Positions 9,197 to 18,179 of a stretch of DNA of 64,000 nt are shown in pieces. This DNA is from Leuconostoc citreum. Lineage in GTDB: Bacteria > Bacillota > Bacilli > Lactobacillales > Lactobacillaceae. Position 1 is the first letter of the stretch. Each line of letters opens with the position of its first letter. The notes under the pieces were generated by a model that did no database searches, was not told where the DNA came from, and saw only the letters and a list, made by a program, of their open reading frames with translations. The stretch lies in contig NZ_PUFH01000004.1 in NCBI RefSeq assembly GCF_004354555.1, positions 458,105-522,104 on the forward strand, written 5' to 3'. Position numbers and translations under genes: made by a program.

Positions 9197-9240
9197 TTAT
9201 TCAGCCTTAAAGTGTATATAATCAGTAAATGGTTGAATAA
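9197..9240 (+). promoter_or_regulatory. argG promoter with flanking ArgR-like half sites
   Basis: A TATAAT at 9217-9222 is the best -10 box in the argG leader; the -35 is poor. The heptamer TTATTCA at 9197-9203 and its exact inverse TGAATAA at 9234-9240 flank the promoter 37 bases apart. TGAATAA is the core of known ARG boxes, so ArgR/AhrC repression is a plausible inference, not shown. Confidence 0.35.
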
Positions 9241-9292
9241 AAAAACGGTGGGCGGTATTATTAATGCATACATAAACACGGAGGTCACTAAC

Positions 9293-10525
9293 ATGACAGA
9301 AAAATTAGTATTAGCTTATTCAGGTGGTTTGGATACTTCAGTTGCTATTCCTTGGTTAAAAGAAAAAGGATACGATGTTATTGCAGTGGTCTTAAACGTC
9401 GGACAACATGGCAAAGATATGGTTGCTATCCAGGAAAAAGCACTTAAAGTTGGCGCTAGCCAGTCTATCGTTATTGACGCACAAGCTGAATTTGCAGACC
9501 AATATGTTGCACCAGTGATTAAAGCCAATATGTTATATGAGGGCGAATATCCAATGGTTTCAGCTCTCTCACGACCTTTAATTATTAAAAAATTAGTGGA
9601 TATCGCACACGAAAATGAAGCAGTTGCTATTGCACATGGCTCAACAGGACACGGTAATGATCAGGTTCGGTTTGAAGCAGCAATCCATGCTTTGGACCCA
9701 GATATGAAAATTGAAGCACCTATTCGTGATTTTCAATGGTCTCGAGAAGAAGAAATTGAATATGCTCAGCAACATGATGTGCCTGTACCAATTAATTTAG
9801 AGTCACCATACTCAATAGATGAAAACCTATGGGGACGTGCTAATGAAGCGGGTATTTTGGAAAATCCTTGGCATCAGGCACCCGAGGATGCTTATGCTTT
9901 AACGACAGCAATTGAAAATACACCTGATATACCAGAATTTGTTGACGTCACATTTACTGCTGGCATTCCAACAGCATTAGATGGTAATGAAATGCCATTA
10001 GCCGATTTAATTATTAAACTCAATATCATGGCAGGCACGCATGGTATTGGGCGTATTGATCATATTGAAAATCGTTTGGTTGGTATTAAATCACGTGAGA
10101 TTTATGAAGCACCGGCAGCAGCTGTTTTGATGACAGCACATAAAGATCTCGAAGATTTGACATTGGAACGCGATGTGGCTCACTTTAAGCCAATGGTGGA
10201 ACAACAACTTGCTAATTTAGTTTATGAAGCTAAATGGGTATCACCGCTATTTGATAGTCTTATGGCTTTCGTTGATGAGACACAGAAAAATGTAAACGGT
10301 GTTGTGAAGATGAAGTTATTCAAGGGAAGTGCCATTGCTGTCGCACGTCAATCAGAGCATAATTCACTTTATGATGAGGATTTAGCAACATATACCAGTG
10401 CCTCATCCTTCGATCAAGCCGCGGCAGTTGGCTTCATCAAATTATGGACATTGAGTAACACGGTGTACGAACAAGTGAATCATGTTCACAGTCAAAAGCC
10501 CAGTCAATTGAAGCTTAAAAATTAA
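9293..10525 (+). CDS. argG: Argininosuccinate synthase
   Basis: The enzyme joins citrulline and aspartate with ATP in arginine biosynthesis. I place the start at 9293 after GGAGGTCACTAAC, giving 410 residues; the open frame reaches 41 codons further upstream through the leader, but that part is not family-like. The P-loop-like [10 protein letters not shown] opens the N-type ATP pyrophosphatase domain (residues 8-17). Further motifs are [15 protein letters not shown] near 115, [10 protein letters not shown] near 150, [11 protein letters not shown] near 180 and [20 protein letters not shown] near 255. It heads the argG-argH-argF gene set, with 79 bases to argH. Confidence 0.96.
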   Translation: MTEKLVLAYSGGLDTSVAIPWLKEKGYDVIAVVLNVGQHGKDMVAIQEKALKVGASQSIVIDAQAEFADQYVAPVIKANMLYEGEYPMVSALSRPLIIKKLVDIAHENEAVAIAHGSTGHGNDQVRFEAAIHALDPDMKIEAPIRDFQWSREEEIEYAQQHDVPVPINLESPYSIDENLWGRANEAGILENPWHQAPEDAYALTTAIENTPDIPEFVDVTFTAGIPTALDGNEMPLADLIIKLNIMAGTHGIGRIDHIENRLVGIKSREIYEAPAAAVLMTAHKDLEDLTLERDVAHFKPMVEQQLANLVYEAKWVSPLFDSLMAFVDETQKNVNGVVKMKLFKGSAIAVARQSEHNSLYDEDLATYTSASSFDQAAAVGFIKLWTLSNTVYEQVNHVHSQKPSQLKLKN

Positions 10526-10529
10526 AAAA

Positions 10530-10592
10530 GATGGCGAAAGCCATCGTACATAAATAGGGAAAGGATTATATTGTTTATTGGCAAAACAATAT
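10530..10592 (+). promoter_or_regulatory. Two hairpins in the argG-argH spacer
   Basis: GATGGC-GAAA-GCCATC (10530-10545) is a compact tetraloop hairpin lacking a T-run. A second hairpin pairs 10568-10576 with 10584-10592. The only ribosome-site-like sequence (AAAGGA, 10560-10565) lies 5' of the second hairpin, 39 bases from the argH ATG. Folding would bring it to about 14 bases, so the hairpin may be part of the ribosome landing site. Confidence 0.45.
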
Positions 10593-10604
10593 TGTTAAAA
10601 TGTT

Positions 10605-11993
10605 ATGACAACAACAAAACTATGGGGTGGCCGCTTCACTGCTAAGGCGGCAGAATGGGTCGATGAGTTTGGTGCATCAATTCATTTTGATGAGCAAATG
10701 GCAGCCGAAGATATCGAGGGTTCAATTGCCCATGCTAAAATGCTTGGTAAGCAACAAATTATTTCAGAATCTGAGTCAGCAGAAATTGTTGCTGGATTGG
10801 TGGCCTTAAAAAAAGAGTTAGATGATGGCATGCTAGCATTTGATGTTAAAAATGAAGACATTCATATGAATATAGAAGTGCTGTTAACACAAAAAATTGG
10901 GGCGGTAGCAGGTAAATTACACACAGCACGTTCACGAAATGATCAAGTTGCAACAGATTTTCATTTGTGGGTGAAACATCGCTTGCCACATGTATTGGAT
11001 GCGTTAACTGAATTACAAGAAACTCTGTTACAGCTAGCAACACAACATGCTGGAACAATTATGTCAGGCTATACACATTTACAACATGCGCAACCAATTA
11101 CTTATGGTCATTATCTTTTAGCGTATTGTGAGATGTTTCAACGTGATTATGATCGTTTTGAGTTTAACCAAAAGCATACCGACATGTTGCCACTCGGAGC
11201 AGCAGCTTTAGCTGGCACAACGTTTCCAATCGATCGTGAGTTTGTTGCAGAGCAGTTAGGTTTTAATGATATCTACCATAACTCATTAGATGCCGTGTCT
11301 GATCGTGATTTTGCATTAGAATTTTTATCTAATGCGGCCATGCTGATGATGCACTTATCTCGTATGGCAGAAGAATTGATTTTATGGTCAACGTATGAAT
11401 TCAATTATATCGAATTGTCTGATGATTTTTCGACAGGATCATCGATTATGCCACAAAAAAAGAACGCAGACTTTGCAGAATTAGTGCGTGGTAAAACAGG
11501 GCGCACGTATGGTGCATTAATGGCACTTTTGACAACGATGAAAGCACTTCCTTTAGCATACAATAAAGACATGCAGGAAGATAAAGAACAAGTCTTTGAT
11601 GTGATGGATACTGTGCTGGCTGCGATTAAAATTTTTACGGGTATGTTGAGTGAAATAACAGTGCATAAAGAACGCATGTTAGCTAGTACGCAAGATGATT
11701 TTTCTAATGCCACCGAACTAGCTGATTATTTAGCAACAAAGGGTGTTCCTTTTCGTGAAGCACACGCGATTGTCGGGCAATTAGTGTTGACTGGTATTCA
11801 AACCCATACGCCTCTTCAGAACATGGCTTTAGCTGATTTACAGGCAGCGGCACCGCAGATTGAAGCTGATATTTATCTTGTGTTGCAATCAGAAACAGCT
11901 GTCAATCGACGTACTTCAATTGGTGGTACTGCTGTAGCGAACGTACAAAAAGAAATTGCACGTCAGTATAAAAATTTGGAGGCGCGTCAATGA
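10605..11993 (+). CDS. argH: Argininosuccinate lyase
   Basis: A 462-residue homotetrameric lyase that splits argininosuccinate into arginine and fumarate. It belongs to the fumarase/aspartase superfamily. Motifs are KLWGGRF at the N-terminus, [17 protein letters not shown] near residue 107, [17 protein letters not shown] near 155, and the signature [20 protein letters not shown] near 280. The signature usually reads KKNPD, so alanine replaces proline here, which I do not expect to abolish activity. No ribosome site lies in the usual window before the ATG; see the hairpin entry for the spacer. The stop overlaps the start of the carbamoyltransferase gene (ATGA). Confidence 0.95.
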   Translation: MTTTKLWGGRFTAKAAEWVDEFGASIHFDEQMAAEDIEGSIAHAKMLGKQQIISESESAEIVAGLVALKKELDDGMLAFDVKNEDIHMNIEVLLTQKIGAVAGKLHTARSRNDQVATDFHLWVKHRLPHVLDALTELQETLLQLATQHAGTIMSGYTHLQHAQPITYGHYLLAYCEMFQRDYDRFEFNQKHTDMLPLGAAALAGTTFPIDREFVAEQLGFNDIYHNSLDAVSDRDFALEFLSNAAMLMMHLSRMAEELILWSTYEFNYIELSDDFSTGSSIMPQKKNADFAELVRGKTGRTYGALMALLTTMKALPLAYNKDMQEDKEQVFDVMDTVLAAIKIFTGMLSEITVHKERMLASTQDDFSNATELADYLATKGVPFREAHAIVGQLVLTGIQTHTPLQNMALADLQAAAPQIEADIYLVLQSETAVNRRTSIGGTAVANVQKEIARQYKNLEARQ

Positions 11994-13006
11994 GTTCACA
12001 TTTTCAAGGGAAATCTTTTTTAAAAGAAATTGATTTTACCAAAATTGAGTTAGAAACCTTAATTGATTTAGCAGCACATTTTAAGTATCTCAAGCAACAG
12101 CATATTCCTCACCAATATTTACAAGGAAAAAATATTGCGTTGTTATTTGAGAAAACCTCAACACGGACGCGTTCTAGTTTTACAGTGGCGGCAAATGATT
12201 TAGGGGCACATGCTGAATTTTTAGGACAACATGATATTCAATTGGGTAAAAAAGAATCATTAGTAGATACGGCTAAAGTATTTGGTCGGATGTATGATGG
12301 TATCGAGTATCGTGGCTTTTCTCAAAAAACTGTAGAAGATTTAGCGACGTATTCAGGGGTGCCGGTTTGGAATGGCTTAACCGATGCATGGCACCCCACA
12401 CAGATGTTGGCCGATTTTCTAACAATTAAAGAGAAACTAGGTTCACTTGATGGTGTGACACTAGCATACATGGGCGACGGTCGCAATAACGTTGCACATT
12501 CACTATTAGTTACGGGTGCTATTTTGGGTGTTAATATTCATATTGTAGCACCTAAGTCTTTACAACCGAATCGCGATGTACAAGATATAGCACAGCAGAA
12601 AGCAGCCGAATCTGGTGCAACATTGATGATAACCGATGATATCACAGCGGGTGTTGCTGGCGCTGATGTTTTGTATACAGATGTCTGGGCCTCAATGGGC
12701 GAAGAATCAACTTTTGCAGAGCGCATTAAGTGCCTATTACCCTATCAAATTAATCAGGCATTGGTATCGGCAACAGGGAATCCTAACGTCATTGTATTAC
12801 ATGATTTGCCAGCTTTTCATGATTTAAATACAACAGTTGCCCAGCAAATATATGAAAAATACGGTTTAACCGAAATGGAAATTACTGACGAAATATTTAA
12901 TGCACCCTTTGCTTATCAATTTGATCAGGCAGAAAATCGTTTGCATACGATTAAGGCTGTGATGGCAGCAACATTAGGTCATATGTTTTTACCGATAGGA
13001 TACTAA
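11990..13006 (+). CDS. argF: Ornithine carbamoyltransferase, with aspartate in the HCLP motif
   Basis: A 338-residue carbamoyltransferase expected to make citrulline from ornithine and carbamoyl phosphate. The carbamoyl-phosphate loop is [11 protein letters not shown] (about residues 56-66); HPTQMLADF lies near 138 and the ornithine-side loop [10 protein letters not shown] near 232. The sequence and length resemble catabolic ArcB-type enzymes ([30 protein letters not shown]), yet it is translationally coupled to argH, arguing for an anabolic role. The usual HCLPAFHD motif reads HDLPAFHD: the substrate-site cysteine is replaced by aspartate (codon GAT). This could change specificity or simply be tolerated. 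Both argGH coupling and the intact loops favour a working enzyme. Confidence 0.88.
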   Translation: MSSHFQGKSFLKEIDFTKIELETLIDLAAHFKYLKQQHIPHQYLQGKNIALLFEKTSTRTRSSFTVAANDLGAHAEFLGQHDIQLGKKESLVDTAKVFGRMYDGIEYRGFSQKTVEDLATYSGVPVWNGLTDAWHPTQMLADFLTIKEKLGSLDGVTLAYMGDGRNNVAHSLLVTGAILGVNIHIVAPKSLQPNRDVQDIAQQKAAESGATLMITDDITAGVAGADVLYTDVWASMGEESTFAERIKCLLPYQINQALVSATGNPNVIVLHDLPAFHDLNTTVAQQIYEKYGLTEMEITDEIFNAPFAYQFDQAENRLHTIKAVMAATLGHMFLPIGY

Positions 13007-13039
13007 AAAAGTTCGCATTGCGAACTTTTTTAGTATCCT
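12997..13039. terminator. Bidirectional terminator between argF and the MFS gene
   Basis: A 20-base-pair perfect stem (AGGATACTAAAAAAGTTCGC and its complement) around the loop ATT includes the stop codons of both convergent genes. A and T runs within the arms allow termination in both directions. Confidence 0.88.
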
Positions 13040-14381
13040 AATTCTTTTTTTGGCGAACATGCAAGAAGACAAATAAAACAAGGGCACAGCTGATAAATAT
13101 TGCTAAATAACCAATACCTGTCTGCGCGCCAGTGAGTACGCCTTGGTGTGGTTGTTGGCGCATGGCTTGTCCCAAAATTTGGGCCACAATAGCAGTCGCT
13201 GCAGCGCCAACAAGTTGTTGCATCGTGTTTAATACCGCATTCCCATCAGCTGTTTCGTGGTTCTTAAGTGCACCTAACGTTAAAGTCATGAAGTTAGCAT
13301 AAGCTAGACCAACGCCTACCATCATCAAAACGTGTAGACCAAGTAGGGACCAGAAATTAAGTAAGGGTAAGAATACAACAAAGCAAATGAGTGCGGTTGT
13401 TGAAAAGCACAAGCCAACAAAAACTGGCCAAAAACGACCGATACGATCTAACAAAGCACCAGCTATTGGTGCAAGCAGTGCGCCGATTAAAGCACCTGGA
13501 AACATAAACATACCAGCAACAGTCGCATTATGTTGCTGATATAACTGCAAATAATTTGGCAAGATAAACGACAAACCGAGTAAGATAGCTTGATAGACTA
13601 GCATGCCATACATATAGGCATCGAAATACACATTACGAAAAAGCGTGAGATTAATCATTTTTTGTTTTTTGTTCACATGATAAAACATAAAGAGTGCTAG
13701 TAATCCGATAAAGTATAACGGTAGTGATTTCTGTTCAATGGCTAACAATCCAGTTGCCAAGCCGATTGAAAGGCAGACAAATGATCGCAAGGGAAAAGGC
13801 TCAGTTAGACGAACAGGCTCTTTAGGAATACTAAACATGCCAATAATGAGCGAGATAACTAACAAGATAACAAGTGACCAAAAAATAGCCCGCCACCCAA
13901 AGCTGTTCAACAAAATGCCACCATAAGTTGGGCCAATGGCAGGTGCTAACGAAGTAATCATGCTGCCAATACCCATCATCATGCCGCGTGTTCTCATTGG
14001 TGAGTGAGTCAGTATAATATGAAACATCAGTGGTAAAGCAATGCCAGTGCCAATGCCTTGTAAGACACGTCCAGCTAATAACCAAGTTAGTGTTGGTGAA
14101 AAAGCATCACAAATAATACCGACCAGAAACAAAATATTTGCCGTCATAAATAATGTACGTATTGAAAAATTACGAATTAAAAATGCTGAAATGGGTATAA
14201 TAACAGCAATTGCTAATAGGTAACCCGTAGTAATCCACTGCACAGCATTTGTCGTGACACTAAACTCAGTCATTAACTGTGGAAAAGTAACATTCATAGC
14301 TGTCTCAATCAAGACACCACTGAAACTTAATATGCCAGAAGCAATCACTGCCGGCATAACATGCCAATTGTTTGTTCTCAT
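13038..14381 (-). CDS. MFS multidrug efflux transporter, EmrB/QacA (DHA2) type
   Basis: A 447-residue polytopic membrane protein with about 12-14 hydrophobic helices. The first helices contain VLIETAMNVTFPQL and TTGYLLAIAVIIPISAFL, matching the DHA2 motif of drug:H+ antiporters; motif-C-like GPTYGGILLNSFGWRAIFW lies near residue 150. Substrates cannot be told from sequence. AAGGAG precedes the ATG. A terminator-like hairpin sits 22 bases upstream of the start, downstream of the only good promoter, suggesting attenuation of this gene. It converges on argF. Confidence 0.88.
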   Translation of the reverse strand: MRTNNWHVMPAVIASGILSFSGVLIETAMNVTFPQLMTEFSVTTNAVQWITTGYLLAIAVIIPISAFLIRNFSIRTLFMTANILFLVGIICDAFSPTLTWLLAGRVLQGIGTGIALPLMFHIILTHSPMRTRGMMMGIGSMITSLAPAIGPTYGGILLNSFGWRAIFWSLVILLVISLIIGMFSIPKEPVRLTEPFPLRSFVCLSIGLATGLLAIEQKSLPLYFIGLLALFMFYHVNKKQKMINLTLFRNVYFDAYMYGMLVYQAILLGLSFILPNYLQLYQQHNATVAGMFMFPGALIGALLAPIAGALLDRIGRFWPVFVGLCFSTTALICFVVFLPLLNFWSLLGLHVLMMVGVGLAYANFMTLTLGALKNHETADGNAVLNTMQQLVGAAATAIVAQILGQAMRQQPHQGVLTGAQTGIGYLAIFISCALVLFVFLHVRQKKN

Positions 14382-14402
14382 GAATTAGCTCCTTAAAAAA
14401 TA

Positions 14403-14472
14403 AAAAGAGGTGTGACATTATCTAAAAAGATAATGTCACGCCTCTTTTGTCGGCATGTGTTTTAACACATGC
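14403..14472 (-). promoter_or_regulatory. Two-hairpin leader with terminator-like structure upstream of the MFS gene
   Basis: On the minus strand a GCATGTGTT/AACACATGC hairpin (about 14453-14472) is followed by an 18-20 bp hairpin (14403-14449: AAAAGAGG arm, CATTATCT stem top) and then TTTTTATTTTTT. It can end rqcH transcription, but it also lies between the promoter at 14497-14526 and the MFS start, so it may act as a conditional terminator. Confidence 0.65.
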
Positions 14473-14496
14473 TATCTGTACGAAACAACAGTTTTA

Positions 14497-14526
14497 AATT
14501 TACCAGACAAATAGGTGATTTGTCAA
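14497..14526 (-). promoter_or_regulatory. Promoter for the MFS gene leader
   Basis: TTGACA (plus-strand 14521-14526) and TAAATT (14497-14502) with an 18-base spacer, directly after the rqcH stop. Transcription from here would pass through both leader hairpins before the MFS start. Confidence 0.6.
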
Positions 14527-14529
14527 GGG

Positions 14530-16227
14530 TTAAGATTTTATTTTTAAGCGTGCTATAAGGTCGGGTTCGGGTGTTACATAAAGCGTTTGTTGACCTTCAA
14601 AAATAACGAATCCGGGTTTGGAACCATTGGGTTTACGTAGTTTTCCAGCTGGTAAATAATCTACGGGAACATTTGCCGATTGCCTTGCTTTACTGTAGTA
14701 GGCGGCCAATTTAGCAGCCTCTAGTAATGTTGTTTCAGAGGGCTGAGGTGAGTGGATAATAACATGTGAACCAGGTATTTTCTGAACGTGAAGCCAAATG
14801 TCACGGCGGTCGGCTTGTTTCAAAGATAAACGCTCATTTTGCAAATTGTTTTTGCCAACTTCGATTAGTGTGCCATCGGAACTTTCAAAACGGTCGGGCT
14901 TGGAAATTTTCGGCTTTTGCTTACTTTTTTTTGTAGTGCGAATGTAGCCACCGTTCATCAATTCAATGCGTATGTCAGCAACATCCTTGGGTGAGGCGAC
15001 CTCTAATTGTGCAACAATGTTGTTAAAATAATCAATTTCTGCCGTTGTTAATGCCAATTGGGTATTGACATAGTTTACAGCAGTTCTTAACTTACGATAC
15101 TTATTAAAATATTTTTCAGCATTCTTTAGTCCGTTTAATTTTGGATCAAGCGGAATATTTAATAACTTATTGTTGTCATAATAATTTTCAATCGCGACAG
15201 ATGTCATGCCCTTTGTCACTAAATGTGGGTAGGTGATGAGTAAATCACCCATAACTTTCAGTGCATCAGCATTTTCAGCATCAGTTAAGGTCGCTAATAA
15301 TTTTTTCTTTTTAGTATTATTTTTTTTCAGTTCGTTTTTAACGACGCGTACAAGTGAGCCGGCTTGTTGATTGACACGTTCACGTTCAGCCTTACCAACG
15401 TAATAGGCATCTAGCATGATCCCAAGACTATCGAAATGTTGCTTGGTCGCAAAGTCTTGTAGCCAATCAATGGCTGCATAACTCAGATTCCCCTGATCAG
15501 AGTGAAACAGTGTTGGCTTGGGTTGATCAAAAGCTGCTAGCCAATTTTTTGCATGCTGAATCCGATCGCCAGTTGTATCGATGGCTCGCGTTAAAGCTTT
15601 TGCTGAATCCCGACTAAAGCCTTGATAAGTTGCTTGAATATAGGCTGGCCATGCTTCAACCGGTTGGTCAAGAATCATTGTCGCTAAATCAGTTAAATCA
15701 TTAGTGAAAGGGTTAAGCTTATGTTGTTCAGGCGGTAGAATGTAACGAGCACCGGGCATTAACGAGCGGACACGATTTTGGTCAGCGGGGACGTGTTTGA
15801 TTAATTCTAAAATACGGGCGTCGCTTTCACGTACCAAAAAAATATTAGAATGACGCCCCATCATTTCAATTGTTAGTCGAATTTCTTGCACATCACCTAA
15901 TTCGTCACGCGCATTAACGTAAAAATTAATCATACGATCATTAGCAACTTGTTCAATCTTTTGCAGCTTGGCGCCTTCAAGATAACGCCTTAGAAACATC
16001 ACAAAGTTCGGTGCTGTTTGCGGATTTTCATAAGGAATATAGGTGATTTGTGCGCGAGCATAAGTCGGGTGGGCGCTTAGCAACAAAGGATAGTTTTGGC
16101 CATTTTGTCGCACGACTAAAACAATCTCGTTAGCATAGGGTTGGTGAACTTTTGTAATACGGCCACCAACAAGTTTTTCATTAAATTCATGCACAAGGGC
16201 ATGTGTAAACAGACCATCCAGTGGCAT
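14530..16227 (-). CDS. rqcH: NFACT protein RqcH / fibronectin-binding-like FbpA
   Basis: A 565-residue protein of the NFACT family. It binds stalled 50S-peptidyl-tRNA complexes and directs C-terminal alanine tailing in bacterial ribosome quality control; it was formerly named as a fibronectin-binding protein. NFACT-N occupies about residues 5-270 (MPLDGLFTHALVHEFNEKL; the NDR triad near 97-99 keeps the Asp-Arg pair needed for tRNA recognition; MMGRHSNIFLV). A coiled-coil region rich in Lys/Asn spans about 290-430, and the NFACT-R domain near 445-540 contains DIWLHVQKIPGSHVII. GAGGAACAAGAA precedes the ATG. A promoter-independent unit, it lies upstream of the MFS gene. Confidence 0.92.
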   Translation of the reverse strand: MPLDGLFTHALVHEFNEKLVGGRITKVHQPYANEIVLVVRQNGQNYPLLLSAHPTYARAQITYIPYENPQTAPNFVMFLRRYLEGAKLQKIEQVANDRMINFYVNARDELGDVQEIRLTIEMMGRHSNIFLVRESDARILELIKHVPADQNRVRSLMPGARYILPPEQHKLNPFTNDLTDLATMILDQPVEAWPAYIQATYQGFSRDSAKALTRAIDTTGDRIQHAKNWLAAFDQPKPTLFHSDQGNLSYAAIDWLQDFATKQHFDSLGIMLDAYYVGKAERERVNQQAGSLVRVVKNELKKNNTKKKKLLATLTDAENADALKVMGDLLITYPHLVTKGMTSVAIENYYDNNKLLNIPLDPKLNGLKNAEKYFNKYRKLRTAVNYVNTQLALTTAEIDYFNNIVAQLEVASPKDVADIRIELMNGGYIRTTKKSKQKPKISKPDRFESSDGTLIEVGKNNLQNERLSLKQADRRDIWLHVQKIPGSHVIIHSPQPSETTLLEAAKLAAYYSKARQSANVPVDYLPAGKLRKPNGSKPGFVIFEGQQTLYVTPEPDLIARLKIKS

Positions 16228-16275
16228 TTCTTGTTCCTCACTTTTTGAATGTTGTTGATTCCAATACTAGTCATT

Positions 16276-16312
16276 TAAAAATGGTCACTTTATAATAATT
16301 AAAGCGACCATT
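16276..16312 (-). terminator. Terminator after cutC
   Basis: On the minus strand AATGGTCGCTTT pairs with AAAGTGACCATT (one mismatch) and is followed by a T run. Confidence 0.7.
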
Positions 16313-16339
16313 CAATCAATATTTATTGTGATGTGACAG

Positions 16340-16975
16340 CTAAACTATTTTTGAGCCATGTACTTCTGTAACGCCTAATGTGTTGGCAATACGTTGCGCA
16401 TTTGCGACAGTTACGCCACCACCAGGGAGAATAGTTAAATCCGGTGGTGAAGTATTGACTAAAGTTTGCAACTCGGATAGAAGATCGGTAATTGGTGTTT
16501 CTAACATGCCACCATGTGTTAGAATACGTTTGACATGATGATCAGACAGCCATTGCATCACGTTTTGTTGGCTTTCTTGGGCAATATGGTCAAATGCCAT
16601 GTGCATAATGACTTCTAAATGTAACTCATGAGCATGATTAATGAGTAACATCATGGCATCAAAGTCTAGTTGATGGTTACGGACGACACCAAATGTCACA
16701 TATTGACCACCGAGGTCTGCAATTTGCTGAAGACTATCTTGCATTTGTTGCAGTTCTGCATCATCGTAAGCAAAATCACCACCTCGTGGGCGAACCATAA
16801 TGACGACAGGAACGTCTTCGACAGCCATCAAGGTGTCAATGATTGTACGCGTATCAGGTGTTAAACCACCGAGTTCTAAGTGGCTACTGAGTTCAATTCG
16901 ATTAGCGCCTTTGCGGCGCGCTTGTTTGGCAGCTTCAACAGAGTCAACAGCCGCTTCTCTAATTGTAATTGTCAT
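16340..16975 (-). CDS. cutC: CutC family protein
   Basis: A 211-residue TIM-barrel protein of the CutC family, linked to copper homeostasis by older genetic work though the biochemical role is unsettled. Family motifs are GANRIELSSHLELGGLTPD near residue 24, IMVRPRGGDFAYDDAEL near 58, VTFGVVRN near 95, VIMHMAFDHI near 130, RILTHGG near 153 and ILPGGGV near 183. The ATG at 16975 has no Shine-Dalgarno. An extended -10 (TGGTAGAAT, box at 16982-16987) ends six bases before the ATG, so the mRNA may be leaderless. No copper regulators are nearby. Confidence 0.9.
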   Translation of the reverse strand: MTITIREAAVDSVEAAKQARRKGANRIELSSHLELGGLTPDTRTIIDTLMAVEDVPVVIMVRPRGGDFAYDDAELQQMQDSLQQIADLGGQYVTFGVVRNHQLDFDAMMLLINHAHELHLEVIMHMAFDHIAQESQQNVMQWLSDHHVKRILTHGGMLETPITDLLSELQTLVNTSPPDLTILPGGGVTVANAQRIANTLGVTEVHGSKIV

Positions 16976-16981
16976 GTCACT

Positions 16982-16990
16982 ATTCTACCA
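16982..16990 (-). promoter_or_regulatory. Extended -10 promoter placing transcription start at the cutC ATG
   Basis: Minus-strand TG-G-TAGAAT, with TAGAAT at 16987-16982 and six bases to the ATG. With the normal 6-7 base offset, transcription would begin at or next to the A of ATG. Confidence 0.5.
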
Positions 16991-17055
16991 CAAAAGTGAC
17001 ATGATGATGTTAAATGAGATGAAAAATCATTGTAATTTGTTATGTAAAGGAAATA

Positions 17056-17089
17056 AAAAGCCTACTTCTTAAATTAGAAGTAGGCTTTT
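17056..17089 (-). terminator. Terminator after rpmF
   Basis: AAAAGCCTACTTCT pairs with AGAAGTAGGCTTTT around a six-base loop, with T-runs on both sides. Confidence 0.85.
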
Positions 17090-17095
17090 ATGTGA

Positions 17096-17266
17096 TTACT
17101 TTTCAATCACTTGCTTGCCGTTATAAACACCAGAAGGTGATACACGGTGAGCTACGCGGTATTCACCAGTTGTCTTGTCCAAAACAATGTTAGGAACATT
17201 CAAACCGATGTGTCCGCGGCGGTTACGCTTATGAGACTTAGAGTTCTTGTTTGATGGGGTAGCCAT
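17096..17266 (-). CDS. rpmF: 50S ribosomal protein bL32, cysteine-free form
   Basis: A 56-codon gene. It begins [18 protein letters not shown] and continues with [17 protein letters not shown] and ends KQVIEK. The basic N-terminus and the LNVP segment followed by a short C-terminal hairpin match ribosomal protein L32. The four cysteines of the zinc-binding form are absent (the C-terminal part has no Cys), so this is the zinc-independent type. GGAGG at 17272-17276 precedes the ATG by six bases, with an AAAGGAGGTG context. It has its own promoter and terminator, consistent with high expression. Confidence 0.92.
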
Positions 17267-17304
17267 AATGGCACCTCCTTTCGTTTCAATTTATCAACTA
17301 GTCA

Positions 17305-17333
17305 AGTTTATCTAAAATTGAGCCATTTGTCAA
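17305..17333 (-). promoter_or_regulatory. rpmF promoter
   Basis: Minus-strand TTGACA (17333-17328) and TAAACT (17310-17305) with a 17-base spacer, about 40 bases before the rpmF start. Confidence 0.65.
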
Positions 17334-17339
17334 TAGGTT

Positions 17340-17374
17340 TTTAAAAAATCGTGTCAAGGTTTTTTACTTGACAC
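17340..17374 (-). terminator. Terminator overlapping the pnuC stop
   Basis: GTGTCAAG and CTTGACAC pair around the TAA stop region and are followed on the minus strand by GATTTTTTAA. Confidence 0.75.
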
Positions 17375-18179
17375 TGTTTTTTGCAAGCTGTGCGGTGATA
17401 TCTTTGTGGTGGAACCAAGAAGATTGTAATAAGGCCAATATATCATTAGCAAAATACATTAAATAGGTTACCAGAATGACAATAGCTGAAGCACCTAAGG
17501 CACCACCAGCAGCAACCGTTAATCCCCACAAGATAATTTGCATGATACCTTGTAATAACCAAGCAAACCAACTCTCAGAAAAACGAAAGGTGGTTAGCAC
17601 GGCACCAATTAAACCAGTACCAAGCACAAGTGAGTCAGATATTGGTCTAGGTGTATGCAAAATTTTTGTTTCAAAAAGATAAGCCGCAACGAAAGCAATA
17701 ATTGCAACGACAGTTAGCATTGTGTACCAGAAAACTTTACCGTGTTTTTCACCACGTATATCAGTTTCATGAATGAAGCGGACATGCTGATTCGTATTTT
17801 TTACCCACCCTGGCATAATGAGCACGGGGATGTCAAGTAGAATCACGTAAGTGAGCTGTAGCATAGCATCAGCTGGATTACGGTGTAGCCAAGCTACATA
17901 AATATAGATAGCTGCAGATAACAGACCAAAAAGGCCATTCATAGGTTTGGCTTCTTTGAGACCAAGGACAGTAATCCAACCGAATGCTGCAGCAAAAAAA
18001 GTGGCGAATGTCATTGACGTGATGGCCGCGCCCATAGCAAAACTAGTGTAGGCAATAATCAGTAACCCGACACCCAATAACGTGTAAGATAGGCGAGTCC
18101 AACCTTTGAACTGCTGGCCATACCAGATTGGATTTAGAAGTTGCCAATGTGAAATGTGATTTGTTTGATTAATGTTCAT
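17364..18179 (-). CDS. pnuC: PnuC-type nicotinamide riboside transporter
   Basis: A 271-residue integral membrane protein with seven to eight hydrophobic helices. Family features are the N-terminal WxxxxxFKGWTRLSY, WITVLGLKEAKPMNGLFGL and the C-terminal helical segment with SESWFAWLLQGIMQIILWG, resembling the PnuC substrate-binding face. PnuC proteins move nicotinamide riboside by facilitated diffusion, with intracellular phosphorylation driving uptake. The ATG at 18179 has no clear ribosome site in TCCGATAATTATC. A nicotinamide phosphoribosyltransferase gene lies 2 kb away, which fits a pyridine-salvage role. Exact substrate (riboside or another vitamin precursor) is inferred from the family. 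Confidence 0.85.
   Translation of the reverse strand: MNINQTNHISHWQLLNPIWYGQQFKGWTRLSYTLLGVGLLIIAYTSFAMGAAITSMTFATFFAAAFGWITVLGLKEAKPMNGLFGLLSAAIYIYVAWLHRNPADAMLQLTYVILLDIPVLIMPGWVKNTNQHVRFIHETDIRGEKHGKVFWYTMLTVVAIIAFVAAYLFETKILHTPRPISDSLVLGTGLIGAVLTTFRFSESWFAWLLQGIMQIILWGLTVAAGGALGASAIVILVTYLMYFANDILALLQSSWFHHKDITAQLAKNSVK

Noticed and set aside
14453..14472. MPTKEA six-codon leader peptide in the MFS leader
   Set aside because: No Shine-Dalgarno is visible in front of its ATG, so I do not call a leader peptide.
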